From the NCBI RefSeq assembly GCF_036030735.1, contig NZ_CP107928.1, forward strand, positions 3,720,001 through 3,784,000: a stretch of 64,000 bases of DNA, read 5' to 3'. This document shows, piece after piece, positions 18,165-26,946 of this stretch. The stretch is from Streptomyces sp. NBC_00425. GTDB taxonomy: Bacteria; Actinomycetota; Actinomycetes; Streptomycetales; Streptomycetaceae. The translations under genes were made by a program, and so were the position numbers. The notes below the pieces were generated by a model. The model was not told the origin of the DNA. It made no database searches and saw nothing but the letters and a program-made list of their open reading frames with translations. Every line of letters starts with the position of its first letter. Positions within the stretch are counted from its first letter, which is position 1.

Positions 18165-18198
18165 GCCCAGAAATATGGCCGACCTTTCCGGGCATGTC
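18160..18198. promoter_or_regulatory. Inverted repeat GACATGCCC/GGGCATGTC overlapping promoter and start
   Basis: Nine-bp arms at 18160-18168 and 18190-18198 with 21 bp between. One arm contains the ATG of the leader peptide, the other overlaps the -35 region. The arms span exactly the polymerase footprint, so it could be an operator. Confidence 0.6.
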
Positions 18199-18200
18199 AA
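18172..18200 (-). promoter_or_regulatory. Consensus-like promoter for leader peptide and ABC operon
   Basis: On the reverse strand TTGACA (18200-18195) and CATATT (18177-18172) are separated by exactly 17 nt, and the ATG of the small peptide gene follows 7 nt after the -10 box. This is the best match to a primary-sigma promoter in the window. Confidence 0.75.
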
Positions 18201-18221
18201 TGTGATCTCCGTTGCCCCGCG

Positions 18222-19631
18222 TCAACTACCGGGAAAGGCCCAGGGGTTGGGTCGGCAGTGGATCCCGTCGTGGTCGAGGAACTTGGTCTGCTGCTGCATG
18301 ACCGGCGCGAGTTCGCCGTCCTTGTCGCAGGTGACATGGCCGAAGCCGAGCCGGTGGCCGACCTCGTGGTTGATCAGCATCTGCCGGTAGGCGTACATCG
18401 CGTCGCCGAAGGTCGACGAGCCCTGCGCCCACCGGTACGCGTTGATCATCACGCGCTCGGTGGCGGCCGAGTCGCAGGAGACGTTGTCCTCGGTGGTGTC
18501 CAGACCCGACTTGGCGCACCACTCGGCGGTGGTGCCCGGGCTGGCGAGCGTGATGACGAAGTCGGGTTTGCCCGAGTGGATGCGCTCGAAGGTGCGGGCG
18601 CCGCCGTGGGCCCAGCTGCGGTCGTCGTTGAGCGTCTTCTGCACGGCCTGGGCGAAGAGTTCGCCGTCGAGCCCGAGCCCCTGCTCGACGTCGACGCGGT
18701 AGGTGTACTTCCGCCCCTTGCCGGGCGCCTTGGCGACGCCCGCGATCGCGTCGAACCTCCCCGACCCCTTGAGCCCGGCGGCCAGGGGGTACTTGGCGGA
18801 CATCTTCTGCGCGTAGGTCAGCGTGACGACGCCGGGCGACACCGAGGGGCTCGGCCGGTCGTCCCCGCGCGTGGCGTCGTCGGCGAAGCCCCGTTCGGCC
18901 CGCTCTGTCGCGGACTGGGACCGGACGGCCTCGTCGTCCCGCCCGTCGGTGACCTGTCCGGCCACCACCACGGCCAGCACCGTGGTGACGGCGGCGGCCG
19001 CGATGCCGGTGAACGCCCGCCCCTTGCCGCTCCTGGCGGCGGACACGGACCGGCCGGCGGGCGGCATGCCGTCGCCCCGGCCGTCGGCGGCGACCGGGGC
19101 GCTCTCGCGGGAGACGGCGTCCGCTGCGGGCACGGGGGCGTGCGGGGCTCGCTCCCGGGGGCGCGGCGGCGCGTACGTCGGTCTCGCGCGCGTGAAGACG
19201 TCGTCTTCCTCGTCGGCGCCGAAGGCGTCGAGGTAGTCCTGGCGTGGCCCCTGGCGAGCCCCACGACCGGAAGGACGGGGGGCCTGGCCCGGGCCGCTCG
19301 GGGGAACTGGTCGCTGACGCGGTATCACGGGCTGCCCGGTACCCGGCTGGCGCGCTCTCAAGTCACCCCAGCCGCCTCCGGTCTCACGCTGCTCGGGGTG
19401 AGAGCCGCGGGCCTGCGGAAACCCGTGCGCGGGCGTCCCGTCGGCGAAGCGGGGCACGCCGTGCCCGGGGGTGCCGTCGAGGCCGAGGGGCGGAGCCTGG
19501 GTGCGGCCGCCGCGCACGTCTCCCTGGACCGGTCCTGCGGGACCCCCCTGAGGGGCCGCCGATGACGCGCCCCGGGGGGCGCCGTCCCCCGCACGCTTGG
19601 GCGCGGGTCCACGCCGGCTGTGACGTCCCAC
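18222..19631 (-). CDS. DUF3152 zinc metalloprotease-like protein, membrane anchored
   Basis: 469 residues. The N-terminal half is a Pro/Gly/Arg-rich cytoplasmic region. One membrane segment (GIAAAAVTTVLAVVVAGQ) follows, and the C-terminal about 220 residues form the outer DUF3152 domain. This carries the metzincin zinc motif HEVGHRLGFGH (HExxHxxGxxH) near residue 415, and four Cys that could form disulfides. The combination predicts a surface zinc protease, but I know of no assigned substrate for DUF3152 proteins. The alpha/beta hydrolase upstream is on the same strand, only 7 bp away, so they may be co-transcribed. Confidence 0.9.
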   Translation of the reverse strand: MGRHSRRGPAPKRAGDGAPRGASSAAPQGGPAGPVQGDVRGGRTQAPPLGLDGTPGHGVPRFADGTPAHGFPQARGSHPEQRETGGGWGDLRARQPGTGQPVIPRQRPVPPSGPGQAPRPSGRGARQGPRQDYLDAFGADEEDDVFTRARPTYAPPRPRERAPHAPVPAADAVSRESAPVAADGRGDGMPPAGRSVSAARSGKGRAFTGIAAAAVTTVLAVVVAGQVTDGRDDEAVRSQSATERAERGFADDATRGDDRPSPSVSPGVVTLTYAQKMSAKYPLAAGLKGSGRFDAIAGVAKAPGKGRKYTYRVDVEQGLGLDGELFAQAVQKTLNDDRSWAHGGARTFERIHSGKPDFVITLASPGTTAEWCAKSGLDTTEDNVSCDSAATERVMINAYRWAQGSSTFGDAMYAYRQMLINHEVGHRLGFGHVTCDKDGELAPVMQQQTKFLDHDGIHCRPNPWAFPGS

Positions 19632-19638
19632 GTCGGCC

Positions 19639-20616
19639 TCAGCCCCCGGGGGTCTCGGTCGCGGCCGCGGTGTCGGCCAGCAGCTCCCGGAAGGCTCTCG
19701 CCACCGTCTCGGGGTACTCCATCATCGCCACGTGACCGGCGTCGGGCAGCGTCAGCAGACGGGAGCCGCGGAAGGCGCGGGCGGAGCGCTGCGCCATGCG
19801 GTAGCCGACGAGCTGGTCACGGCCGCCGTAGACGAGGAGCGTGGGGGCGAGGACCCGCTCGGCCTGGCGCCACAGCCCGTGCTGCCCGCCCAGCGTGTAG
19901 GCGCTCAGCAGTCCGCGCGTCGAACGCGTCAGCGCGTCCCAGAAGTACGGCAGTTGCAGCCGGCGCTCCAGCTCCTGCACCGCGTCCCGGAACGCTTCCG
20001 GACTGACCCGCCCGGGATCGCCGTAACAGAGGCCCATCACGCCGCGGACGCGCTGCTCGGCCGTCCACTCACGGGTGAGCCGGCTGAAGAGCGCGGCGAC
20101 GCCGGGCAGGCCGACCAGGCCCGTGGGGACCGCGGTGCGCTGCACCCGCAGCTCCGGGAGCGCGGGCGAGACCAGCGTCAGGGTGCGCACGAGATCCGGG
20201 CGGACCGCGGCGACCCGCGTGGCCACCGCGCCGCCGAGGGAGTTGCCGAGGAGATGCACGGGGCCGCGTTCGGCCGCGTCGAGGTAGCGGATGACGGCAC
20301 GCGCGTGTGCCGTGATGGAGTAGTCGCCGTCGTCCGGTGGCGGGGAGTCGCCGAAGCCGGGGAGATCGACGGCCTCGCTGGCCACCACCCCGTCGAGCAC
20401 GGCCATCAGCGCGGACCAGTTCTGCGAGGAGCCGCCGAGGCCGTGCACGTACAGCGCCGGCTGCAGTCCCGCGCGCGCGGGGGGCCGCGAGCGGACCGTC
20501 AGCGTGACGCCGGGCAGGCCCACGGTCCGCAGCCGCTCGCCCTCCGCGACCCGTACGGCGGCCGCCTTCGGCAGCACGCTGGTGGGCGGCACGGAGGGGA
20601 GCTCGGTCGAAGACAT
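19639..20616 (-). CDS. Alpha/beta hydrolase
   Basis: 325 residues with the classical alpha/beta hydrolase order: HGLGGSSQNW, DLPGFGDSPPPDDGD, nucleophile elbow LLGNSLGGAVATR, acid YGGRDQLVGYR and His in DAGHVAMMEYPE. Probably a cytoplasmic esterase or C-C hydrolase; substrate unknown. TAACAT lies 7 nt before the ATG on the reverse strand with no Shine-Dalgarno, so the transcript may be leaderless. Confidence 0.9.
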   Translation of the reverse strand: MSSTELPSVPPTSVLPKAAAVRVAEGERLRTVGLPGVTLTVRSRPPARAGLQPALYVHGLGGSSQNWSALMAVLDGVVASEAVDLPGFGDSPPPDDGDYSITAHARAVIRYLDAAERGPVHLLGNSLGGAVATRVAAVRPDLVRTLTLVSPALPELRVQRTAVPTGLVGLPGVAALFSRLTREWTAEQRVRGVMGLCYGDPGRVSPEAFRDAVQELERRLQLPYFWDALTRSTRGLLSAYTLGGQHGLWRQAERVLAPTLLVYGGRDQLVGYRMAQRSARAFRGSRLLTLPDAGHVAMMEYPETVARAFRELLADTAAATETPGG

Positions 20617-20902
20617 GCGGGCAATGTTACGAGACGATCACGCGCGGTCTTGTGTGTTCGCCGTCACACGCGTGGGCGGTGTGCCCGATGGGGCGGTCCG
20701 CACGCCTGCGCGAGCCGCGGGCACGCGGTCACCGGACCGGGGCCGGGCAGATCCGCCCCCAGGGGTCATACCTGCGGGAATCGGGGGCACTGCGCACAGC
20801 GATCGCATAGCGTCCGAAACGGGTGTCTCCTAGGCTCGTATCGAGGGCACCCGCTGGTGGCCCCCGCAGTTAGCAGGGGCGTTCGTAGGAAGGGAGCCCG
20901 CC

Positions 20903-21121
20903 ATGACCGTTGACCCCACCGACCCGGAAGCCTTCGACGAGGACGACGACTTCGGGGAGATCGACGTGGAGGCGCCCGAGGAGGACGCCGCAGAGCAGTA
21001 CGCGGACGTCACGCAGGAGCGCGACGACCCCTTGGAGGACGCCGATCCCGCTCGGGCCAACGAGGCCGATCTCGCCGAACAGGCGCGCGTCGTCTCGATC
21101 GACGAGGACGACTACCGCTGA
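20903..21121 (+). CDS. Small acidic protein, conserved hypothetical
   Basis: 72 residues, very rich in Asp and Glu (for example FDEDDDFGEIDVEAPEEDAA) and ending in SIDEDDYR. The ATG has a clear Shine-Dalgarno (GGAAGGGAG) about 6 nt upstream, which makes translation convincing. No signal, membrane helix or known domain is visible. The composition suggests an intrinsically disordered binding or DNA-mimic-like protein, but nothing more can be claimed. The following TetR gene is on the same strand 180 bp away. Confidence 0.75.
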   Translation: MTVDPTDPEAFDEDDDFGEIDVEAPEEDAAEQYADVTQERDDPLEDADPARANEADLAEQARVVSIDEDDYR

Positions 21122-21302
21122 AGGGCGCTGAGCTGGACCGGGGGGCGAGTATGCCCGGAACCTACCGTTTCGAAACCATCTCGACCACTTCTGTCCTCGT
21201 CCAGTCCGTGAAATTCTGCGTTCGCACCGCGCACACCGGGGTTACCGAAAAGTACGATGGCGACGCGGCGCTCACCGCAAGAGGACGACTTTGGGAGGCG
21301 GC

Positions 21303-21944
21303 GTGACAGCCATCGAGCAGACAGAGGCGGCGCGCCCGCGGGGCACACGCCTGCCGCGCCGTGCCCGGCGGAACCAGCTGCTGGGCGCCGCCCAGGAAGT
21401 CTTCGTCGCACAGGGCTACCACTCGGCCGCGATGGACGACATCGCCGAGCGGGCCGGCGTCAGCAAGCCGGTGCTCTACCAGCACTTCCCGGGCAAGCTC
21501 GATCTCTATCTCGCCCTCCTGGACCAGCACTGCGAGTCGCTGATCCAGGCCGTGCGCGGCGCGCTCGCGTCGACGACCGACAACAAGCAGCGCGTCCGGG
21601 CGACCATGGACGCCTACTTCGCGTACGTCGAGGACGACGGCGGCGCCTTCCGCCTGGTCTTCGAGTCGGACCTGACGAACGAGCCCGCGGTGCGCGAGCG
21701 CGTCGACAAGGTCACGGGCGAGTGCGCCGAGGCGATCTGCGAGGTCATCGCCGAGGACACCGGCCTCTCCCGCGCGGAGTCGATGCTGCTCGCCTCCGGC
21801 CTCGGCGGTCTGGCGCAGGTCGTGGCACGTTCCTGGCTGCACAGCGACCGCAGCGTGCCGCGCGACCAGGCGGTGCAGCTGCTGGCCTCGCTGGCCTGGC
21901 GGGGCATCGCGGGGTTCCCGCTGCACGGCATCGATCAGCACTGA
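21303..21944 (+). CDS. TetR family transcriptional regulator
   Basis: 213 residues from GTG 21303, preceded by GGGAGG. The N-terminal TetR_N domain has the helix-turn-helix AMDDIAERAGVSKPVLYQHFPGK. The C-terminal half fits the actinobacterial TetR_C class, with EDDGGAFRLVFESDL. It is a cytoplasmic DNA-binding repressor. Its target is not obvious; neighbours are small conserved proteins. Confidence 0.93.
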   Translation: MTAIEQTEAARPRGTRLPRRARRNQLLGAAQEVFVAQGYHSAAMDDIAERAGVSKPVLYQHFPGKLDLYLALLDQHCESLIQAVRGALASTTDNKQRVRATMDAYFAYVEDDGGAFRLVFESDLTNEPAVRERVDKVTGECAEAICEVIAEDTGLSRAESMLLASGLGGLAQVVARSWLHSDRSVPRDQAVQLLASLAWRGIAGFPLHGIDQH

Positions 21945-22087
21945 GCGGGCGGGGCGGGCGTTTGTTCCCGCCCGCTGTTCGCTCCTGGCGTGGACGGGCG
22001 CACCGTGTACGTCCCCTCACCGGGCTAATGTGTGCAGCGTACGGCGCGGACGCCCGCGCATCTCATGACCGTCGGAGGGACATAGCC

Positions 22088-22315
22088 GTGGAGGTCAAGA
22101 TCGGCGTGCTGCACGCGCCTCGCGAGATCGTTCTGGAGAGCGGTCAGACTCCCGAGGAGGTCGAGCGCGTGGTGGCCGAGGCCCTGGCCGGGAAGTCGCA
22201 GCTGCTCAGCCTCGTGGACCAGCACGGCCGCAAGGTCCTGGTCCCGGCCGACCGTCTGGCCTACGTCGAGCTGGGCGAGCCCGCCCCGCGCAAGGTGGGC
22301 TTCGGCGCACTGTAG
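22088..22315 (+). CDS. DUF3107 domain protein
   Basis: 75 residues from GTG 22088 with GGAGGGA upstream. The sequence (VEVKIGVLHAPREIV ... LVDQHGRKVLVPADRLAYVE) is the full DUF3107 family, small cytoplasmic actinobacterial proteins of unknown function. It is the usual family length. A very strong hairpin follows 15 bp after the stop. Confidence 0.92.
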   Translation: MEVKIGVLHAPREIVLESGQTPEEVERVVAEALAGKSQLLSLVDQHGRKVLVPADRLAYVELGEPAPRKVGFGAL

Positions 22316-22329
22316 GCGCAGCGATCCGC

Positions 22330-22370
22330 GGGAGGGGCCCGGCGACCGACACGGTCGCCGGGCCCCTCCC
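22330..22370. terminator. 19-bp perfect stem terminator after DUF3107 gene
   Basis: Arms 22330-22348 and 22352-22370 are perfectly complementary over 19 bp with a 3-nt ACA loop, followed by CTTT. It lies 14 bp past the stop codon. Confidence 0.85.
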
Positions 22371-22566
22371 CTTTGCGTGCGTCCCCGGGCCCGCCGCCGC
22401 CTCGCGGCGGCTCGTCCCACCACTGTCATCGCGCCCCGTTCTCCCCGTCCGTCCCTTTCCACGGAAGGAGCACGACGCGCCCACGCAGGAGGATTGCATT
22501 CCGCAGGTCACGGGTATGACGCGCTACGACGTTGGTGCACAGCCCCGCCGCCTGGGAGGGACCCAA

Positions 22567-22836
22567 ATGATCTTGGAAGCGCTCGGCTCCGCTGTGCTCG
22601 GTCTCGTGCTCGCGTGGGCGGCGGTCACCCGCCTCTCCCACCGCCTGCCGGTCCGCACGCTCGTCTTCGCGACGGGCATCGCCGGAGCCCTGTTCGGTGA
22701 CTTCGTCACCCACAGCGCGCTGGGCCCCGGCACCTTCCTGCCGAGCCTCCTCGGCGCGGCGATCATCTCCGCCGCCTCGCTCTCCCTGCTGCTGCGCCCC
22801 GCCGGGGGACTGCGCCGACGATCCGCGCCGGCGTAA
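22567..22836 (+). CDS. Small membrane protein, transglycosylase-associated (GlsB/YeaQ-like)
   Basis: 89 residues from ATG 22567, preceded by GGGAGGGACC. Three hydrophobic helices with glycine motifs (GSAVLGLVLAWAAV, FATGIAGALFGDFV, LLGAAIISAASLSLLL) and a basic tail fit the GlsB/YeaQ/YmgE type of small stress-associated membrane proteins. Function of the family is poorly defined. The gene stands alone between the DUF3107 gene and a convergent ferritin-like gene. Confidence 0.75.
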   Translation: MILEALGSAVLGLVLAWAAVTRLSHRLPVRTLVFATGIAGALFGDFVTHSALGPGTFLPSLLGAAIISAASLSLLLRPAGGLRRRSAPA

Positions 22837-22965
22837 CCCCCAGGGGCCGCCGAGCCGCCGGGGCCGCCGGGCCGAGGCACCCGGCCCGTCCTGCACCGGA
22901 CGTCAGCGGCCCACCCGACGCCACCGACCCGCCCGAGGTCCGCCGCCGGCGGCTCCCAGGGCGCC

Positions 22966-23694
22966 CTAGGCGGCGAGGCCCAGCGCGGCCATCCGCTTGG
23001 TGTGCGCCTCGGTGATCCGGGAGAACATCCGGCCCACCTCGGCGAGGTCGAAGCCGTCCGCGACCCCGCCCACCAGCATCGTCGACAGCGCGTCGCGGTC
23101 CGCGACCACCCGCTGGGACTGCGACAGGGCCTCGCCCATCAGCCGCCGGGCCCACAGCGCGAGCCGGCCGCCCACCCGCGGCTCCGCGTCGATGGCCGAG
23201 CGCACCCGGTCCACGGCGAAACCGGCGTGCCCGGTGTCGTCGAGCACCGCCAGCACCAGAGCGCGGCTGTCGGTGTCCAGGCGCACCGCGACCTCACGGT
23301 AGAAGTCGCTCGCGATCGAGTCGCCGACGTACGCCTTGACCAGACCCTCCAGCCAGTCCGAGGGGGCCGTCTGCCGGTGGAAGCCGTCGAGCGCGGCCAC
23401 GAACGGCTCCATGGCCAGCGTCGGCTCCTCACCGATCTCCGTGAGCCGGTCCCGCAGCCGCTCGAAGTGGTGGAACTCCGCCGACGCCATCTTCGCCAGC
23501 TCCGCCTTGTCCGCCAGGGTGGGCGCCAGCTTGGCGTCCTCCGCGAGCCGCTCGAACGCCGCCAGCTCGCCGTACGCCAACGCGCCCAACAGGTCCACGA
23601 CCGCGGCACGGTACTGCGGATCGGCGGAGGCCGTCGTCCAGTCCTGGGCCGCGATTCCGGTGGCGGTGATCTCGGGCTTGTCAGAGGTCGTCAT
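22966..23694 (-). CDS. Ferritin-like fold protein (MiaE-like)
   Basis: 242 residues from ATG 23694. Predicted all-helical with paired carboxylate/histidine motifs of a di-iron four-helix bundle: YGELAAFERLAED, AEFHHFERLRDRL, YVGDSIASDFYREV and DDTGHAGFAVDRV. This is the pattern of the ferritin-like/MiaE superfamily (tRNA hydroxylase and relatives). Actinobacterial members are uncharacterised, so a tRNA substrate is only one possibility. It is divergent from the helicase gene over a 426-bp spacer. Confidence 0.85.
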   Translation of the reverse strand: MTTSDKPEITATGIAAQDWTTASADPQYRAAVVDLLGALAYGELAAFERLAEDAKLAPTLADKAELAKMASAEFHHFERLRDRLTEIGEEPTLAMEPFVAALDGFHRQTAPSDWLEGLVKAYVGDSIASDFYREVAVRLDTDSRALVLAVLDDTGHAGFAVDRVRSAIDAEPRVGGRLALWARRLMGEALSQSQRVVADRDALSTMLVGGVADGFDLAEVGRMFSRITEAHTKRMAALGLAA

Positions 23695-24120
23695 GAAGCG
23701 CACAATAGCCCGCTCGTCGCGGGGTGGAAGTCCCTGGTCAGTCAGTGTGACGACGAAGACGCGACGGACCGGTCCAGGCACTGTGACAACCACAACGTGA
23801 CCGAATCGGCCATCGCATGTGCGCGATTCCGGGGTATGGTGGTAATGCGCCTGCCGAATATTCGACGGGCCGCACGTATGAGGATGCCCGGTCGGTGGCC
23901 CGATCGGCTCCGACCCGACAGCCCTCATGGCTCGTACGGCACATCGCGTACGCCGGCCAGAGGGACACCCTCAGCGGTACGAGCGCTAGAGCGTCGGCAG
24001 AGGTCCCGTGCCATACGGCTTGCCGTGAGCGGTTCGCCCGTAAGGCATCCGACGTCCCCGGCACGGTCCGTCACGACCCCCGCGCTCGCCTCGCACCGCG
24101 TACACAGAAGAGGCAGCACC
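23695..24120. other. Long divergent intergenic region and helicase leader
   Basis: 426 bp between the ferritin-like gene and the helicase start. A TATGGT box near 23831 could be a helicase -10 element; if so the mRNA leader would be about 280 nt. Several short self-complementary stretches occur, for example TGCCGTGA/GTAAGGCA around 24022-24050. Long structured leaders are common in cold-shock DEAD-box helicase mRNAs. No ORF here looks convincing. Confidence 0.45.
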
Positions 24121-26862
24121 CTGACTACGTTCCGAGAGCTCGGAATCCTTTCCGAGACCGCCGAAGCCCTCGAGGCCGTCGGCATCACCACCCCCTTCCC
24201 CATCCAGGAGATGACGCTCCCGGTCGCCCTGACGGGCACCGACGTCATCGGACAGGCCAAGACGGGCACCGGCAAGACGCTCGGCTTCGGCCTCCCGCTC
24301 CTCGAGCGGGTGACCGTCCCCGCCGACGTCGAGGCCGGCCGCGCCCGCCCCGAGGACCTCACCGACGCCCCGCAGGCGCTCATCGTCGTCCCCACGCGTG
24401 AGCTGTGCACGCAGGTCACCAACGACCTGCTGACCGCGGGCAAGGTGCGCAACGTGCGCGTCCTCGCCATCTACGGCGGCCGCGCCTACGAGCCCCAGGT
24501 CGAGGCCCTGAAGAAGGGCGTCGACGTCGTCGTCGGCACCCCGGGCCGACTGCTGGACCTCGCGGGCCAGAAGAAGCTCGACCTCAAGCACATCCGGTCG
24601 CTCGTCCTCGACGAGGCCGACGAGATGCTCGACCTGGGCTTCCTGCCCGACGTCGAGAAGATCATCAACATGCTTCCGGCGAAGCGCCAGACCATGCTGT
24701 TCTCGGCGACCATGCCGGGCGCGGTCATCGGTCTCGCACGCCGCTACATGTCGCAGCCCACGCACATCAACGCCACCTCGCCGGACGACGCGGGCCGCAC
24801 CGTCGCGAACACCAAGCAGCACGTGTACCGCGCGCACAACATGGACAAGCCCGAGATGGTCGCCCGCATCCTGCAGGCCGACGGCCGCGGCCTGGTCATG
24901 GTGTTCTGCCGTACCAAGCGCACGGCGGCCGACCTGGCCGACCAGCTCCAGCAGCGCGGTTTCGCCTCCGGCGCGGTCCACGGCGACCTCGGCCAGGGCG
25001 CCCGCGAGCAGGCCCTGCGCGCCTTCCGCAACGGCAAGGTCGACGTGCTCGTCTGCACCGACGTCGCCGCCCGCGGCATCGACGTCGAAGGCGTCACCCA
25101 CGTCATCAACTACCAGTCCCCCGAGGACGAGAAGACGTACCTGCACCGCATCGGCCGTACCGGCCGCGCGGGCGCCAAGGGCATCGCGATCACGCTCGTC
25201 GACTGGGACGACATCCCGCGCTGGCAGCTCATCAACAAGGCGCTGGAGCTCGAGTTCAGCGACCCGCCGGAGACGTACTCCACCTCTCCGCACTTCTTCG
25301 AGGAACTCGGCATTCCCGCCGGCACCAAGGGCGTCCTGCCGCGCTCGGAGCGCACCCGTGCCGGGCTCGACGCGGAGGAGCTCGAGGACCTGGGCGAGCC
25401 GGGCGGCCGTGGTGCACGCGGTCGCGGTGACCGCAGTGACCGCGGCGGCCGCGGCGGCCGCGGCGACTCCCGTTCCGGCGGACGCTCCGCAGAGCGCTCG
25501 GCGGACCGTTCCGACGACCGCGAGGGGGCAGCCCGTACGCCGCGTCGCCGTCGTCGTACCCGCAACGGCTCGCCCATCGACGCGGCTGCGGCGCCCGCCG
25601 GGACCGCACTGGAGCAGGCGCCCGTCGCCGAGCGGACGCCCGTGGCCGAGGAGGCCGCCGGCCCGCGCACCCCGCGCCGTCGCCGCCGCACCCGCAACGG
25701 GTCCGCGCCGGAGGCCGTCGCCCCCGTGACGGCCGTCGAGCCCGCCGCCGAGGCGGCGGAGACGGCCGTGACGACGGCGGAGGGCCCCGCCCTCGACACG
25801 CCGGAGACCACGGCCGAGGCGGCCAAGCCGCGCCGCCGCCGTACCCGCAGGACGGCGGAGCCCGTCGCCGACACGGCGGAGCCGACCGTCACGGCCGAAG
25901 CGGCCGAGCCGGCCGAGCCCGTGGTGGCTGCCGCGCCGCGCCGCCGTACCCGCAAGGCGACGGCCCCGGCCGAAGCAGCGGTCGACACCGTCACGAGCGT
26001 CGAGGTGGCCCCGGAGGCCGCCGCGGCCGTGGAGCCCGCGGTCAAGCCGCGCCGCACCCGCAAGACGGCCGCCGCCGCCGAGACCGCGGTGGACACCGCC
26101 GAGGCGGCCGAGACCGCGCCGCGCACCCGCACCGCCCGCAAGGCCACGGCCGACATCCCGGCCCAGGTCGCGCAGGAGGCGGAAGCCGTCAAGCCGCGCC
26201 GCACCCGCAAGACCGCCGCGTCCACCCCGGCCACGGCCGAGGCGAGCGCCGCGGTCGACACGGCCGAGGCGACCGAGGCCAAGCCGCGCCGCACCCGCAA
26301 GACGGCCGCCAAGGCCACGGCGACGGCCCCGGCCGCGGCTGAGGCCGCCGTGGACACGGCCGAGGCCACCGAGGCCAAGCCCCGCCGCACGCGCAAGACG
26401 GCGGCCGCCAAGACCGCCGCTGCCGTCACCGCCGTCGAGGCCCCGGCGGTTCCCGAGGCCGAGGTCAAGCCGCGCCGCACCCGCAAGACGGCGGCTCCCG
26501 CCGTGGCCGCGGTCGACACCGCCGAGGGCGTCGAGGGCATCGAGGTCAAGCCGCGCCGCACCCGCAAGACGGCCGCCGCCAAGGCCGCCGAGGTCGCCCA
26601 GGTCACCGAGGCGGAGCCGGTCGCGGAGGCCGCCGTCGCGAGGCCGCGGCGCACCCGCAAGGTGGCCGCCGCCGACGCGGCCCCGGCCGAGGCAGCGGTC
26701 GAGACGGCCGAAGGCGCGGAGCCGGGGCCCCGCCGCCGTGCGGTCCGCAAGGCCACGGCCGACATCCCGGTCCAGGCCACGCAGGAGACGGAGGCCGTCA
26801 AGCCGCGCCGCACCCGCAAGACGGCTGCCGCCAAGGCCGTCGCGGAGCCGACGGACGGCTGA
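24121..26862 (+). CDS. DEAD-box RNA helicase with long basic repeat tail, apparent CTG start
   Basis: 913 residues from CTG 24121. Translation there gives LTTFRELGILSETAEALEAV, the usual N terminus of this family, and no ATG, GTG or TTG lies in frame close by (the nearest is GTG about 97 nt upstream, giving an unconserved extension). Helicase motifs are complete: FPIQ, AKTGTGKT, VPTRELC, DEAD, SAT, TDVAARGIDV and HRIGRTGRAG. After residue about 430 comes an RG-rich segment and then roughly 430 residues of Ala/Glu/Val linkers with about ten KPRRTRKTAA or PRRRRTR motifs, like a histone H1 tail. Role: RNA remodelling in ribosome assembly or cold adaptation; the tail probably binds RNA or DNA. 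Confidence 0.9.
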   Translation: MTTFRELGILSETAEALEAVGITTPFPIQEMTLPVALTGTDVIGQAKTGTGKTLGFGLPLLERVTVPADVEAGRARPEDLTDAPQALIVVPTRELCTQVTNDLLTAGKVRNVRVLAIYGGRAYEPQVEALKKGVDVVVGTPGRLLDLAGQKKLDLKHIRSLVLDEADEMLDLGFLPDVEKIINMLPAKRQTMLFSATMPGAVIGLARRYMSQPTHINATSPDDAGRTVANTKQHVYRAHNMDKPEMVARILQADGRGLVMVFCRTKRTAADLADQLQQRGFASGAVHGDLGQGAREQALRAFRNGKVDVLVCTDVAARGIDVEGVTHVINYQSPEDEKTYLHRIGRTGRAGAKGIAITLVDWDDIPRWQLINKALELEFSDPPETYSTSPHFFEELGIPAGTKGVLPRSERTRAGLDAEELEDLGEPGGRGARGRGDRSDRGGRGGRGDSRSGGRSAERSADRSDDREGAARTPRRRRRTRNGSPIDAAAAPAGTALEQAPVAERTPVAEEAAGPRTPRRRRRTRNGSAPEAVAPVTAVEPAAEAAETAVTTAEGPALDTPETTAEAAKPRRRRTRRTAEPVADTAEPTVTAEAAEPAEPVVAAAPRRRTRKATAPAEAAVDTVTSVEVAPEAAAAVEPAVKPRRTRKTAAAAETAVDTAEAAETAPRTRTARKATADIPAQVAQEAEAVKPRRTRKTAASTPATAEASAAVDTAEATEAKPRRTRKTAAKATATAPAAAEAAVDTAEATEAKPRRTRKTAAAKTAAAVTAVEAPAVPEAEVKPRRTRKTAAPAVAAVDTAEGVEGIEVKPRRTRKTAAAKAAEVAQVTEAEPVAEAAVARPRRTRKVAAADAAPAEAAVETAEGAEPGPRRRAVRKATADIPVQATQETEAVKPRRTRKTAAAKAVAEPTDG
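25540..26840. repeat. Degenerate coding repeat: basic PRRTRK motifs in helicase tail
   Basis: The core AAGCCGCGCCGCACCCGCAA (KPRRTRK) or a close variant recurs about ten times at irregular 60 to 130 bp spacing, joined by Ala/Glu-rich linkers. Blocks containing AVDTAEATEAKPRRTRKTAA are nearly duplicated, which points to recent expansion. Confidence 0.85.
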
Positions 26863-26880
26863 GCCGGCGAGTTCGCGCGC

Positions 26881-26915
26881 GAGGGCCCGGTCCACACCCT
26901 GTGGACCGGGCCCTC
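26881..26915. terminator. 16-bp perfect stem terminator of helicase gene
   Basis: Arms 26881-26896 (GAGGGCCCGGTCCACA) and 26900-26915 are perfectly complementary, with a 3-nt loop, 18 bp after the stop codon; GGCGTTT follows. Confidence 0.85.
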
Positions 26916-26946
26916 GGCGTTTCCCGGCCCCCGGTACTCTCCCCCC

